From: Sphingomonas alpina | GTDB lineage: Bacteria > Pseudomonadota > Alphaproteobacteria > Sphingomonadales > Sphingomonadaceae | Direction: 5' to 3' | Assembly: GCF_014490665.1 (NCBI RefSeq) | Contig: NZ_CP061038.1 | Coordinates: 2,604,001 to 2,668,000, forward strand | Length of the DNA: 64,000 nt | In this document: piece after piece, positions 1-8,861 of the stretch | How positions within the stretch are numbered: position 1 is the first letter of the stretch | How the letters are laid out: the number at the start of each line of letters is the position of its first letter | Notes under the pieces: generated by a model | Seen by the model: the letters and a program-made list of their open reading frames with translations, nothing else | What the model was told of the DNA's origin: nothing | The model's database searches: none | Program-made: the position numbers and the translations under genes

Positions 1-2432
1 ACAGCTGGGGTGATCAGCTTCAGCGGACGACGGTCGAGCGTTCCCTGCGCCGAGACGCTATAGCTGTCGGCTGTCACCTGGGTCACCGACTGGATATCGA
101 AGGCGCGACCCCGCGACCCGGAAATCGCGGCCTTGATCTGGCCGACGCCGCCGCGCAGCGTCGCATTGCCGGCAAAGCGCCCGATGGTCAGCGAACCGCG
201 TTTCAGGCCGTTGCCGGTCGCCGTCGCCTCAATCGAGGTCCCCGCCGGATCGAGCAGGGCAACGAGATCGAGATGGCCCCGGCGCAGCGTCACCATATCG
301 GCAAGCTTGGCCGAACTGGCGTCGAGATGCGCTTCGATCCGCTGGACATCACCCACTGGCCGGAGCAGCAATTCGCCCGAAATGCCGCCGCCGGCCACCG
401 CCAGCCGCCCGTTGAAGCCGCCATCGACCACTTCCAGGGCGCCGTTCAGGCGCGTGCCGCTGACATCGAGCTGGGTAATCGACACGATTGCGTTGCCGCC
501 GCGCGGCAACAGGATCGCGCCATTACCGGTAAAGGGTCCAAGCCGCGACCCGCCGCGTGCGGTGAAGGCAAAGCCCTCCGCAGTCGGATCGAGATGGGCG
601 ATGACATTGGTCAGACCCATCGTCTCATTGGGCCGTTCGAACACCAGATCGAGCGTCGGTTTCTCAATTCGGCCGTCAAGCTTGATGGTGAACGGGCCAT
701 AGGTCGCCTGACGCCCGCTGCCTTCGAAATAGAAGGTGCCGTCGCGGCGTCTGAAACCGGTGCCGGTGATGCGGATCTGCGGTGCAGTGAGCACCAGCCC
801 CTTGAAGTGGAGAATTCCATCGGGGGTCCGCTCCAGCCCGGTGACGATGCGCGGCAGCCCTCCGGCGAGCGATCGAAAAAACGCATTGTCGAGCCGGACC
901 ATCTGCGCGGTGCCGCTACCGATGATGCGCAAACCCTTGCCATTTGGCCCGGGTACCGCCTGCAGCTTAGAAGTCACATCGACGATGCCGAGCCCCGGGA
1001 TCAGGTAGCGGCCAAGTGCCCCATTGATGCCGACCTCATAATGCCCGGTCTTCAGGTCGAGGATCAGATTGATCCGCCCGGTAAGCTTGTCGGAGCGCAG
1101 GCGAAGATTGTCGCCGGTGATGAATTTGCTGGTCACCCGCAACACGCCGTCGAGCGTCAGGTTGTGCAAGATGCCTCCGGCGACGTCTCCTACGCCGGTG
1201 ACGCGCACTGCGCTGAACTTGACCGGCACCGACACCGGCGATTTCGACAACCGCCCCTTGCCTGCGGCGCGCGCCACTTCGAAACCGTTCTGGTCGAAGG
1301 CGAAGCGATCGGCGGTAAGACGATAATCGAACGCCGCGGTGGCGAAGGCGCCGTCGAGAATGGCGCGCAACTGGATATTACGGCCGCTCATATTGGGGAA
1401 CAAGGCTGGCGGGCGGAGCAGCCGCGCGGCGACGCGGACATTGCGATAGCTGTTTTCGGCCAGATCGATCACGCCGGTCGCATCGACGACCAAAGCGGCG
1501 GAGCGCAGGCCAAGCGTGCCGTCCAGCCGCCGGTTCAGCAGCGTGGCCGCACCGTTCACGACGATGCGCGGACTGGTCAGGCGCATCAGCTTGCCCTTGG
1601 TGAAGGGCGCCGGGGTCAGGGTCCCGGTAAGCGAATAACTGCCGGCCTTGTTGCCTAGCGCCAGGTCGATCGCGCGAACATCGCCGATGTCGCCCTGCGC
1701 CTTGCCGCGCCAGGTCTTCCATGTGCCGTTCCCCGCCACATCGAACGCGATCGGACGGGCAATGCCGATCAGCTTTGCCAGCACACCGCTCGCACTGCCA
1801 CGGGCGCGGACATCCGCGTCGAACCTGTCGCGATCGGGCTCCGCATCGAGCTTCACGACCAGCGTATCGCTCCCCGCAACGACAGCGGTCAGATCGACCA
1901 GCGCGCGGCCCGAGCGGATATCCGCCCTGCCCGCCAGCCGCGCGGTGCGCGCAGCGCCGGAAACTGCCGGTGCAATGGTCAGCCGATCGACGCGCAGCTC
2001 ACCGATACGGATGTCGAAGCTCGGCAGGGTCGGCCCCTTGCGGCCGGTCTTGATCGTCTCCGGAACCTTGGCGAAGAGCGCTCGGGGAATGACCAGGCGG
2101 CTGATGTCGAGGCGGTTCGAGAACCAGGCAAAAGGCGACCATTCAAGGTCGGCACGGGGCGCCCGGAATACCAGTCCTTTCTGATCGCGAATCCGTACGT
2201 CGATCAGCACGGCCTTGGAAAAGAGCGAGCCATCGATCCGCCCGACACTGTAGCGCAGTCCATTGGACGGTTTCTGAGCCGCGATCTGATCCGCGACCCA
2301 GCGATGCCCGATGCTCGTGTCGAGAATGAACAACGCCGCCGCCAGCAGCGCGACCAGGCCAAGCAACGCGGTGATGAGCCAGCGCCACCAGCGCGTGCGC
2401 TTGACCGGCGCGGCGGCCGCTACTTCGGTCAA
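1..2432 (-). CDS. tamB: TamB, translocation and assembly module inner-membrane subunit (N-terminal part, cut by window edge)
   Basis: TamB is an inner-membrane-anchored periplasmic protein that works with TamA in building the outer membrane and moving lipid or autotransporter cargo. About 810 codons are visible. A basic start (VKRTRWWRWL) leads into one membrane segment (about residues 15-35), followed by a very long beta-rich repetitive region typical of the AsmA/TamB superfamily. The C-terminal DUF490 part lies beyond position 1. The start is inferred to be a TTG whose bases overlap the tamA stop codon (TTGA), because the frame is open from there and the N-terminus fits. It is cotranscribed with tamA. 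Family call is secure; the exact start is inferred. Confidence 0.88.
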   Translation of the reverse strand, partial: MTEVAAAAPVKRTRWWRWLITALLGLVALLAAALFILDTSIGHRWVADQIAAQKPSNGLRYSVGRIDGSLFSKAVLIDVRIRDQKGLVFRAPRADLEWSPFAWFSNRLDISRLVIPRALFAKVPETIKTGRKGPTLPSFDIRIGELRVDRLTIAPAVSGAARTARLAGRADIRSGRALVDLTAVVAGSDTLVVKLDAEPDRDRFDADVRARGSASGVLAKLIGIARPIAFDVAGNGTWKTWRGKAQGDIGDVRAIDLALGNKAGSYSLTGTLTPAPFTKGKLMRLTSPRIVVNGAATLLNRRLDGTLGLRSAALVVDATGVIDLAENSYRNVRVAARLLRPPALFPNMSGRNIQLRAILDGAFATAAFDYRLTADRFAFDQNGFEVARAAGKGRLSKSPVSVPVKFSAVRVTGVGDVAGGILHNLTLDGVLRVTSKFITGDNLRLRSDKLTGRINLILDLKTGHYEVGINGALGRYLIPGLGIVDVTSKLQAVPGPNGKGLRIIGSGTAQMVRLDNAFFRSLAGGLPRIVTGLERTPDGILHFKGLVLTAPQIRITGTGFRRRDGTFYFEGSGRQATYGPFTIKLDGRIEKPTLDLVFERPNETMGLTNVIAHLDPTAEGFAFTARGGSRLGPFTGNGAILLPRGGNAIVSITQLDVSGTRLNGALEVVDGGFNGRLAVAGGGISGELLLRPVGDVQRIEAHLDASSAKLADMVTLRRGHLDLVALLDPAGTSIEATATGNGLKRGSLTIGRFAGNATLRGGVGQIKAAISGSRGRAFDIQSVTQVTADSYSVSAQGTLDRRPLKLITPA

Positions 2433-4387
2433 AATGCCTGCCCCAGCGAAACATAGACCGCGATCCGCGCATCACCAGGTTGCGGGTTGAGCGGCGTGCC
2501 GACATCGATGCGGATCGGGCCGAAATTGGAATAATATCGTACGCCAAGCCCCGCGCCGAAACGGAATTCGGCAAATTTCGGCAAAGGTGAGGTGTAGATA
2601 TTACCGCCGTCGATGAACGGCACCACGCCGAAATTGCCGAACGCCTTCACACGCGCCTCAAGCGAGAATTCGGTCAGGCTGCGCCCGCCGATCGGATCGT
2701 TATTGGGGTCGCGCGGCCCGATATCCTGATAGCCATAGCCACGCACCGATGCACCGCCCCCGGCATAGAAACGCCGCGACGGTGCGATCGCATCGCGCGG
2801 CGCACCGACGATCGTACCAAGTCGGACGCGGCCTGCCATGATTACCCCGTCACTGATCGGCTGATAGGCGCTGGCATCGACCTGTACCCGGGCATAGCCG
2901 AACACCCGGCCCTGCAGCGACAATTCCGGCGACAGGCGCCCGCTCAGGCGGAAGCCATGGGTCGGGTTGAGCAGATCGTCCGAGCCGTCATAGCTGAGGC
3001 TGGTCGGCAGAGCGCCGATGAAGAAGGTACGGCGACGCGGCGCGCCGGTGCTCAAGATGACGTCACGTTCGTCCGACGCGGCCAGTTCGCCACCGAGCGA
3101 CCAGGTCCAGGTCTTCTGGAAGAAAATGTTGGTCTGACGCTCAAGCGTCCCGGACAAAGCGAAAGTCTTTGCCTGATAGGCGTCACGATTGAGGTTCGAG
3201 GCCACCGCCTGGAAGGTCAGGACCCGGTCGCGTGCCTGATAATTGTTGCGGCGAAAGATCACACTGGCGAGTTGTTCCTTGGTGCCGAGCACGCCGCGCA
3301 GGGTGAGCGCGCCTTCGGGCGGAAACAGGTTGCGATGCGTCCAGCTGACTTCCGCCCGCGCCCCTTCTCCGGTGCCATAGCCAAGTTCGGCGGCTATGGT
3401 GCGCGGCGGCGCCGGTTCGAGCGCCACCGCGATATCGACCGTACCCGGATCCTTGCCCTCGACCGGCTTGATATCGACCGATGACACCAGGCCGGTCTGG
3501 ATCAGGGCGCGGCGCAGATCGACCAGCGCGCTCTGGTCAAACGGCTGCCCGGGGGTGAAGCGGGCGATATCCTCGATATGGTCGGCGTCGAACACCTTGT
3601 TCGGCGGAGACGTGATCCGCCCGAAAAGCCGCTTGCCGCCCGGATCGACGGCTATCTCGAGCGTCGCGGTCCGAGCGCTCCGATCGACCACGATCTCCGG
3701 CTCGCCAACGGTCGCGAAGGGGAAACCCTTTTGCCCGATCTGAGTGCGCAAATTCGCTTCGCCCGCGGCGATGGCATCCGAATTGACCGCGTCGTCGGCC
3801 TTGACGCCGAATGCCGTGCGCAACCCGTCACTCTTGTCACCGGCGGCAGCGAGGCCCTTCAGTGTGACCCCGCCGAATTTATACTGCACCCCGGGCTCGG
3901 CATCGAGCGTGACCAGCGGACGGCCGCCCTTGGGCTCGATCCGGCTGGTCACGCGCGCATCATAATAGCCCTCGGCACGCAACAATTCGGTCAGCAAAAG
4001 CGCATCCTCACGCGCGCGCCGGTCGAGCTGTGCCGCATTGGCCGGATCACCGTCATGGGTCTTCAGTGTCGACAGCGCATCGAAGCGCTGGCGCAGCAAC
4101 GGCGTCGCGACCGCATCGATCCCGTCGACTGCAAAGCTGTACCGCGTCTCGCCCGTGAGTTCGGGTGTCGCCGATGGATCGACCGGCTCGTCCGGCGCCA
4201 CCGACAGGTCCGGCCAGTCGACGCCGATATCGGGCAGCGGCGCGAGCGGCGAGTTGGGATCGAGCGTGCCGACGTCGGGCGCAACGGTGCCTGCACTGTC
4301 CTGCGCATCAGCGCAGGGAGCGACAACTACAAAAAGACCCGCAGCGGCGCACAACAACGCGCCACGCCGCCCGACCGACAACGACAT
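2429..4387 (-). CDS. tamA: TamA, Omp85-family outer-membrane protein
   Basis: This is a 652-residue outer-membrane beta-barrel protein, the partner of TamB. A signal peptide is visible (LLCAAAGLFVVVAPCADAQ, cleavage near residue 28). It is followed by POTRA-like domains (about 60-330) and a C-terminal 16-strand Omp85 barrel. The barrel contains GGGASVRGYGYQDIG (the Omp85 RGY/VRGF-type motif), and the protein ends with an aromatic residue (VSLGQAF), as barrel proteins do. It is first in a two-gene operon and its stop overlaps the tamB start. BamA is an alternative within the superfamily, but two to three POTRAs, the length and the adjacent TamB favour TamA. Confidence 0.92.
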   Translation of the reverse strand: MSLSVGRRGALLCAAAGLFVVVAPCADAQDSAGTVAPDVGTLDPNSPLAPLPDIGVDWPDLSVAPDEPVDPSATPELTGETRYSFAVDGIDAVATPLLRQRFDALSTLKTHDGDPANAAQLDRRAREDALLLTELLRAEGYYDARVTSRIEPKGGRPLVTLDAEPGVQYKFGGVTLKGLAAAGDKSDGLRTAFGVKADDAVNSDAIAAGEANLRTQIGQKGFPFATVGEPEIVVDRSARTATLEIAVDPGGKRLFGRITSPPNKVFDADHIEDIARFTPGQPFDQSALVDLRRALIQTGLVSSVDIKPVEGKDPGTVDIAVALEPAPPRTIAAELGYGTGEGARAEVSWTHRNLFPPEGALTLRGVLGTKEQLASVIFRRNNYQARDRVLTFQAVASNLNRDAYQAKTFALSGTLERQTNIFFQKTWTWSLGGELAASDERDVILSTGAPRRRTFFIGALPTSLSYDGSDDLLNPTHGFRLSGRLSPELSLQGRVFGYARVQVDASAYQPISDGVIMAGRVRLGTIVGAPRDAIAPSRRFYAGGGASVRGYGYQDIGPRDPNNDPIGGRSLTEFSLEARVKAFGNFGVVPFIDGGNIYTSPLPKFAEFRFGAGLGVRYYSNFGPIRIDVGTPLNPQPGDARIAVYVSLGQAF

Positions 4388-4440
4388 GGCCCTGTCCTAG
4401 ACGGACAATTCCCCGAGCAACAGGGGGCTTGGGAGAGAGA

Positions 4441-4650
4441 TTAGTGAACCGTGCCCACGGCACGGTCGACCGAGAGCAGCAGAATCAGCCGTTCGATCTG
4501 GCGCCAGCGGCAAAAATGGAGATGATTGCCGATATCCCGGCTCTTGTCCGCCCGCGCCGCCGCTTCGAAACCGGCATCGTCGCCGAAGCGCGCGATAAGG
4601 TCGGTAGCGTCGGCCACGTCATGGCTGGCAAGATACGGCATATACGACAT
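4441..4650 (-). CDS. Small uncharacterised protein
   Basis: A 69-residue protein of unknown function. The start at 4650 (MSYMPYLASHDV) is chosen over an in-frame ATG at 4677 because GGGGAAA precedes it at good spacing. The sequence is mostly helical, with a central run of DATDLIARFGDDAGFEAAARAD and the motif HFCRWRQIERLI. That layout (a helix, then a short Trp/Arg-rich helix) resembles small proteins of unknown function common in sphingomonads. It lies just upstream of tamA on the same strand (53-bp gap). No enzyme motif is visible. Confidence 0.55.
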   Translation of the reverse strand: MSYMPYLASHDVADATDLIARFGDDAGFEAAARADKSRDIGNHLHFCRWRQIERLILLLSVDRAVGTVH

Positions 4651-4826
4651 AAGTTTCCCCGCGGCGTCCGCGCGCAAGGCTTACAATCCGCGTGCCAGAA
4701 CCGCCTGCCCGCGCAAATGCGGGGATGACATTGGTAAACAAGTTTAAATGCCATGCCCAAAGATGGATCATCCATCCCGTCGCGGGACTCTGGCGTCCAG
4801 AGACGGGACATGGCAGAGCGCGCGCC

Positions 4827-5000
4827 ATGGCCAATACTTCCCGCTCCCCCGCCGCCGGCGGTTTCCTGATTGCACTCGGCGCGGTGCTCGGCGCGATTGT
4901 CGGGCTGTTCCTTGAGCAGCCCACCGCAGGCTTCCTGATCGGCAGCGGCAGCGGCATCGCGATCGCCGTTGCAATCTGGCTGTTCGACCGGAGACGATAA
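4827..5000 (+). CDS. Small membrane protein
   Basis: A 57-residue protein starting MANTSRSPAAGG. Two hydrophobic Gly/Ala-rich segments (FLIALGAVLGAIVGLFL and FLIGSGSGIAIAVAIWLF) are separated by EQPTAG. The C-terminus is basic (DRRR), so it is probably a two-helix inner-membrane hairpin. An upstream in-frame ATG at 4692 would add 45 polar residues of non-coding character, so the inner start is preferred. Function unknown. It converges with the S24 regulator gene. Confidence 0.55.
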   Translation: MANTSRSPAAGGFLIALGAVLGAIVGLFLEQPTAGFLIGSGSGIAIAVAIWLFDRRR

Positions 5001-5021
5001 CTTCCGCGATCAGCGGAAAGA

Positions 5022-5657
5022 TTATCGCAAGCTGCGCGATAGCCAGACCACCCGTCCGATAACATCGACATCGCCCACGCCGCGTTCCGGTATCGCGGGA
5101 AAGGCAGGATTGTCGCTCACGATCGTCAGGCGATCCCCGCTCCGCGATACGCGCTTGACCATCAGCGCGCCGTCAAGCCGGATCACATAAATGCCGCCAC
5201 GAGGGCCGGTTCGCCGATCTCCTTCGTCAACCAGCATCTGATCGCCATCCTCGATCAGTGCGTTCATCGAATCTCCCTCCGCACGGATCATCGCCAGCTT
5301 TCCGGTACGAATGCCGAGGGTGTCGAGCAGCGCCCGGTCAAATCGGGCATCGCCGATCGCCTTGTCATCCTCGACCAGCCCGCCCGGCCCTGCCGATGCG
5401 GCAACATCGAGCCGGCGCACCGAGATCATCGCAGCACCCGACGACGACGGCGTTCCACCCAACAGGGTTTCATCGACGTTGAAATAGGCCGCGAGCAACT
5501 TGCGGTCGCGTTCGGCCAGGATTCGGGGCGTACCGCGCTTCACAAACTGCTGAAGATAGGCGTCGTTGCGCCGGAGCATGCGCGACAATGCGGCATAGCT
5601 CTCGCCGCTGTCCGCCACGAGAGCGTCGAGAGCCGCGCGTGGATCGATCGCATCCAT
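5022..5657 (-). CDS. S24-family (LexA/CI-like) transcriptional regulator with self-cleavage domain
   Basis: A 211-residue regulator. The N-terminal half (about 5-68) is a short helix-turn-helix-type domain in which SYAALSRMLRRNDAYLQQFV is the likely recognition region. The C-terminal half is an S24 peptidase fold with the catalytic dyad visible: Ser130 in AEGDSMNALIEDGD and Lys168 in GALMVKRVS. In the family, self-cleavage or regulated dimerisation relieves repression. It is shorter than LexA in the linker and lacks LexA's winged-helix signature, so it is probably a phage-repressor-like or stress regulator rather than LexA. It is divergent from the small HTH-like gene at 5749, with a palindrome between them. 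Confidence 0.85.
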   Translation of the reverse strand: MDAIDPRAALDALVADSGESYAALSRMLRRNDAYLQQFVKRGTPRILAERDRKLLAAYFNVDETLLGGTPSSSGAAMISVRRLDVAASAGPGGLVEDDKAIGDARFDRALLDTLGIRTGKLAMIRAEGDSMNALIEDGDQMLVDEGDRRTGPRGGIYVIRLDGALMVKRVSRSGDRLTIVSDNPAFPAIPERGVGDVDVIGRVVWLSRSLR

Positions 5658-5673
5658 AGGGGATCTAATAGCA

Positions 5674-5687
5674 TAGGAATTTTCCTA
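5674..5687. promoter_or_regulatory. Candidate operator between divergent S24 regulator and HTH-like gene
   Basis: The sequence TAGGAATTTTCCTA is an inverted repeat (TAGGAA, 2-bp centre, TTCCTA). It lies 17 bp upstream of the S24 regulator start and in the divergent intergenic region. Placement and symmetry suggest autoregulation. The assignment is inference; no promoter was mapped. Confidence 0.35.
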
Positions 5688-5748
5688 GACAAGTTGGAAA
5701 TGCAGGAACAGACCATGAACATCAACGTGACTCGGTGAGGATGTGAGG

Positions 5749-5928
5749 ATGTCGGTGTTACGGAAGGTCGAAATATATCTGCGCACGAACAACATGCCGG
5801 AGACACGGTTCGGGCGGCTGGCGCTGAACGATCCGCGGCTGGTGCGCGACCTGCGCAATGGGCGCGAACCGGGTGCGCGAACCGCTGCCCGGATCGAAGC
5901 ATTCATTCAGGCTGGGGCGTCGCGATGA
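5749..5928 (+). CDS. Small HTH-like protein
   Basis: A 59-residue protein starting MSVLRKVEIYLRTN; the first GAGG lies 8 bp upstream of this ATG. The core (NMPETRFGRLALNDPRLVRD followed by LRNGREPGARTAARIEAFI) has the spacing of a compact helix-turn-helix: a helix starting an adhesion site, a turn at DP, and a second helix. This type is frequent in sphingomonads beside S24-like regulators. Probably DNA-binding. It overlaps the next gene by ATGA, so the two are likely cotranscribed. Confidence 0.6.
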   Translation: MSVLRKVEIYLRTNNMPETRFGRLALNDPRLVRDLRNGREPGARTAARIEAFIQAGASR

Positions 5929-6236
5929 GCCGCGGCGCCGACCCCAGCACATTGCTGTCGCGCGCGATCGAGCGTGAATCCCAAAGCGCGGGCTGCCCGG
6001 CGATGATCTCCACGGCAACCTGGACGCCATGGGCCAGCGCAACTTTTTCCGGCGCGCGGCATCTGGTAAACCTGCGGGCGTCGGCATCGCCCGCGCTGGA
6101 CGACTGGCTCGCCGCCTTGCCCGAGGCTGATATCGACGTGCGCGGGCACCTGCTCGCCAGCGTAGCGGTCAATTCAGTGCGGCGATCGGAAAATGAGGTG
6201 ACGATCGAGCTTGAGGCGCTGACCGTCGAGGAATGA
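5925..6236 (+). CDS. Uncharacterised protein, coupled to small HTH-like gene
   Basis: A 103-residue soluble protein beginning MSRGADPSTLLSRAIERE. Its ATG overlaps the stop of the preceding HTH-like gene. The central part (TWTPWASATFSGARHLVNL) and the acidic C-terminus (EVTIELEALTVEE) suggest a small alpha/beta fold, and no known catalytic motif is visible. It converges with the 350-residue membrane protein, separated by 3 bp. Function unknown; translational coupling suggests it acts with the HTH-like protein. Confidence 0.6.
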   Translation: MSRGADPSTLLSRAIERESQSAGCPAMISTATWTPWASATFSGARHLVNLRASASPALDDWLAALPEADIDVRGHLLASVAVNSVRRSENEVTIELEALTVEE

Positions 6237-6239
6237 TCG

Positions 6240-7292
6240 TCAGCCGCGCATCGCCATCCGGCGAAGCGAGACGAGCGCCTCCTGCAATGATTCTTCGCGG
6301 TGCGGCGGCGGCGGAGGCGCAATCGGTGCAACGGCCTCACGCCTAGTCACGCCCTTTTCCAGCCGGTCGAGCAACGCATGAATGCTCGCCGATGAATCAT
6401 AGTCCGATGCGCGGCGCGGGGTTGGCGCGACCGGTGTCGGCACCGATACAACGGGTTCCGGTTCGGGGCGTGTCAACGGAGTCAGTTCGAACGTTTCGAA
6501 GCGCTCGCTGGCATCGAATACCGGCGGGCGCGGACGCGAGGCGATCTGCGCGGGAGGCGGGAACCAGTCGATCGGTTCGTCCGGGATCGCGGCAGGATCA
6601 TACGCAGCCAGCGGCGTATCGAGATCGGCAGGCAGGTCTTGCTCGACGAGACTCTGCACCACGGTTGGCACGTGTTCCACGATCGGGGCCTGTCGCGCGA
6701 TCGGAGCTTGCTCCACAATCGGAAGCGGTTCCACGACCGGTGCGCGGATCGGCGACGACATGGGCAGAGGAGCAGGTTCGAACACTGCTTCTTCGATCAT
6801 CGGCGCGATGATTTCCGGTTCAGCCATTTCAGGCTCGGTCACCAGGTCGATCGCTTCGGAGTCCTCGGCCATGGCATGGACCGGACGAGCGCGCACTTCG
6901 AGGAAGGGAGTGCCGAGATCCTGATTGGCATAGACCGGGCGACGCGCCGGCGCGTCGGGATGGGCGTCGGCACGACGCAATACAGGCGTATCGGCACTCA
7001 CCGGCTTACCGGAGAAGGAAATGGTTCGCGCGCCGACCAGCAGGAACAGCGAGAACCAGGACACCAGGCCAATGCCACCGCCAACGATCAGGATCAGCGC
7101 AGCGCGCGCGGTAACGCCGAGCGGCGGCGCAGCGGCGGGCACAAGCGCGGCGATGCCGCTGTCGAGCACCAGTCCTTCAAGAATATTGGTGGGCAGCAGC
7201 GCAAAGACCAGCGCTGCGAGCATAGCCAAAGCACCGGCAGCAACCGGCGCCAGCGAGAGATTCAGGCGTTTACTGCGGGAGATCGCGACCAT
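6240..7292 (-). CDS. Two-helix membrane protein with long Pro-rich cytoplasmic tail
   Basis: A 350-residue protein of unknown function. Two N-terminal membrane segments (about 14-38, ALAMLAALVFALLP; and 62-86, ALILIVGGGIGLVSWFSLFL) are followed by some 260 residues that are low-complexity, acidic and rich in Pro, Val and Ile. The tail includes a local repeat of the type IVEQAPIARQAPIVEH. The last 40 residues become helical (SIHALLDRLEKGVTRREA). Its start overlaps the 3' end of the glycosyltransferase gene by 31 bp, so the two are coupled. The layout suggests a scaffold or regulator rather than an enzyme. Confidence 0.65.
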   Translation of the reverse strand: MVAISRSKRLNLSLAPVAAGALAMLAALVFALLPTNILEGLVLDSGIAALVPAAAPPLGVTARAALILIVGGGIGLVSWFSLFLLVGARTISFSGKPVSADTPVLRRADAHPDAPARRPVYANQDLGTPFLEVRARPVHAMAEDSEAIDLVTEPEMAEPEIIAPMIEEAVFEPAPLPMSSPIRAPVVEPLPIVEQAPIARQAPIVEHVPTVVQSLVEQDLPADLDTPLAAYDPAAIPDEPIDWFPPPAQIASRPRPPVFDASERFETFELTPLTRPEPEPVVSVPTPVAPTPRRASDYDSSASIHALLDRLEKGVTRREAVAPIAPPPPPHREESLQEALVSLRRMAMRG

Positions 7293-8503
7293 GAGTCGCG
7301 TGATGCACCAGCGCCGGTAAGTTTTTGGTAAACAGGACCGTAACGAGCAACATTCATTTCCCAGTTACGCTCTGCCTCGACGAAGGCGCGGCCCTTGTCG
7401 CGCCGCTCCTCCCAGAGATTCCGGTCGGCAAGCAGGTCGGCCAGGGCATGCGCCAGGGCGGCGGGATCATCGGGCGGAAACAGCGTGCCGGTGTCGCCAT
7501 CGCGAATCAGTTCGCGGTGACCGCCGACATCGGACGCGGCGACCAGCCGGCGCTGCGCCATCGCTTCCAATGGCTTGAGCGGCGTGACCAGATCGGTCAG
7601 CCGCATGCGCTTGCGCGGATAAGCGAGGATATCGATCAGGCTGTAATAGCGATCGACCTCGGTATGCGGCACGCGACCGATGAACCTGATGTGCTTAGCA
7701 ACGGGCGACGCGGCGGCCTGGGCACGCAAGGCCTCCTCCATCGGCCCGCCACCGACCAGCACGAGATGCGCCTTGGGACGCGCCGCGACCAGCATCGGCA
7801 TCGCCGCGATCAGATCGTCGAGCCCCTCATAATCGTAGAAGCTGCCGATAAAGCCGATCACCTCCGTGCCATTGAGGCCAAGCGACAGGGCAAGCGGCGC
7901 ATCATGGTTGAGTGGCGCGCCGAACACGGTCAGGTCGACACCATTGGGCGACACCATGATCTTCGCCGGATCGACGCCGCGCGACACCAGATCCTGGCGC
8001 AGGCCTTCGCAAATCACCGCGACGGCGTCCGCCTTGCCCACCGCCCAGCTTTCCAGCGCGCGAGTCGCGCGATAGCGGAGCGATCCCTCGCGGCCCGTGC
8101 CGTTGCCGACCGCCGCATCTTCCCAAAAAGCGCGGATTTCATAGACCAGCGGCAAATGGCGTTTGCGCGCGACGCGAAGCGCCGCAAGCGCATCCAGCAC
8201 CGGCGAATGTGCATGCAGGATGTCGGGCCGGAACTCGTCGACAGCCGCCGCGATTCGCCTGGCGAAGCCGTGTATCTCGCGAAGTTCGCCCAGCGGACTC
8301 GGCCATGCCTTCATCACCGGCGTGCGGTGGAAATCGATCCCGTCGATCTGCTCGAACATGACATCGCTCGCCCCGTGCCGCGGGCCGGTGACGGCCGCGA
8401 CCTGCCATCCGCGGCGCATCTGCGCCTTCAGTATGGCACGCGTGCGAAAGGTATAGCCGCTCTGCAACGGCAGGCCATGATCAAGGACGTGGAGGATGCG
8501 CAT
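7262..8503 (-). CDS. Family 4 glycosyltransferase, exosortase-A-system associated type
   Basis: A GT-B fold glycosyltransferase of about 413 residues, expected to add a sugar to a cytoplasmic lipid-linked or exopolysaccharide precursor. The N-terminus MRILHVLDHGLPLQSGYTFR followed by a TGPRHG motif is the hallmark of the GT4 group found with exosortase A/PEP-CTERM loci. The C-terminal half carries the nucleotide-sugar site (LVGGGPMEEAL, IRFIGRVPH, then TPLKPLEAMAQ with the family's EX7E-like acidic pattern). The start at 8503 is preferred over 8521 because conserved sequence begins there. It is divergent from the O-ligase gene cluster. Confidence 0.85.
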   Translation of the reverse strand: MRILHVLDHGLPLQSGYTFRTRAILKAQMRRGWQVAAVTGPRHGASDVMFEQIDGIDFHRTPVMKAWPSPLGELREIHGFARRIAAAVDEFRPDILHAHSPVLDALAALRVARKRHLPLVYEIRAFWEDAAVGNGTGREGSLRYRATRALESWAVGKADAVAVICEGLRQDLVSRGVDPAKIMVSPNGVDLTVFGAPLNHDAPLALSLGLNGTEVIGFIGSFYDYEGLDDLIAAMPMLVAARPKAHLVLVGGGPMEEALRAQAAASPVAKHIRFIGRVPHTEVDRYYSLIDILAYPRKRMRLTDLVTPLKPLEAMAQRRLVAASDVGGHRELIRDGDTGTLFPPDDPAALAHALADLLADRNLWEERRDKGRAFVEAERNWEMNVARYGPVYQKLTGAGASRDSWSRSPAVNA

Positions 8504-8573
8504 CGCCAGCGTGATTGGCACAGCAGTGTTTAACGGGCCGTCAACCCGGGGGCGCTAGAGCATCGTCCAACGT

Positions 8574-8660
8574 CCGTTCGCCCCGAGCTATTCGAAGGGC
8601 CGTTTTTCCTTTGCCGACCGATGAAAGAAGAACGGTGCTTCGACAAGCCCAGCACGAACG
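8574..8660. repeat. REP-like paired palindrome (copy 1)
   Basis: The left arm reads CGTTCGCCCCGAGCTATTCG and continues AAGGGCCG. The right arm (about 8631-8660) is its near reverse complement, ending CTTCGACAAGCCCAGCACG. A second copy with the same arms is at 39646-39732. These are the GAGCTTGTCGAAG-type extragenic palindromes common in sphingomonads. This copy sits in the divergent region between the glycosyltransferase and the O-ligase cluster. Confidence 0.8.
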
Positions 8661-8696
8661 CCAACACGAACGGAAGCAAGGGACGGACAAGGCGAC

Positions 8697-8861
8697 ATGA
8701 TCGACAATCTCGCGCTCGCGATCAGCCATGGCCTGATGCTGCTTGCTGCGTGGCTGTTGCTGCGCCGCCCCGATCTCGATCGCGAATCCGAACCCGGCGA
8801 CACCCCCGAAGCGCAGACGAGTGACCCGAAATCGGCCATCGGAGGAAAGCCCGGTGCGTGA
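8697..8861 (+). CDS. 54-residue membrane peptide preceding the O-ligase
   Basis: A short gene starting MIDNLALAISHG. It has one hydrophobic segment (GLMLLAAWLLL), then RRPDLDRESEPGDTPEAQ and a polar tail ending GGKPGA. Its stop (TGA 8859-8861) lies just inside the O-ligase gene, whose GTG start is at 8854, and the ligase ribosome-binding site (GGAGGAAAG) is inside this ORF. The close coupling and coherent membrane-then-acidic-tail layout support a real gene. Function unknown; possibly an accessory subunit of the ligase. Confidence 0.6.
   Translation: MIDNLALAISHGLMLLAAWLLLRRPDLDRESEPGDTPEAQTSDPKSAIGGKPGA

Noticed and set aside
273..1658. Long plus-strand reading frame of 461 codons
   Set aside because: It is antisense to tamB, whose frame encodes a coherent AsmA/TamB protein; the plus-strand translation is His/Arg/Gly-rich without motifs.
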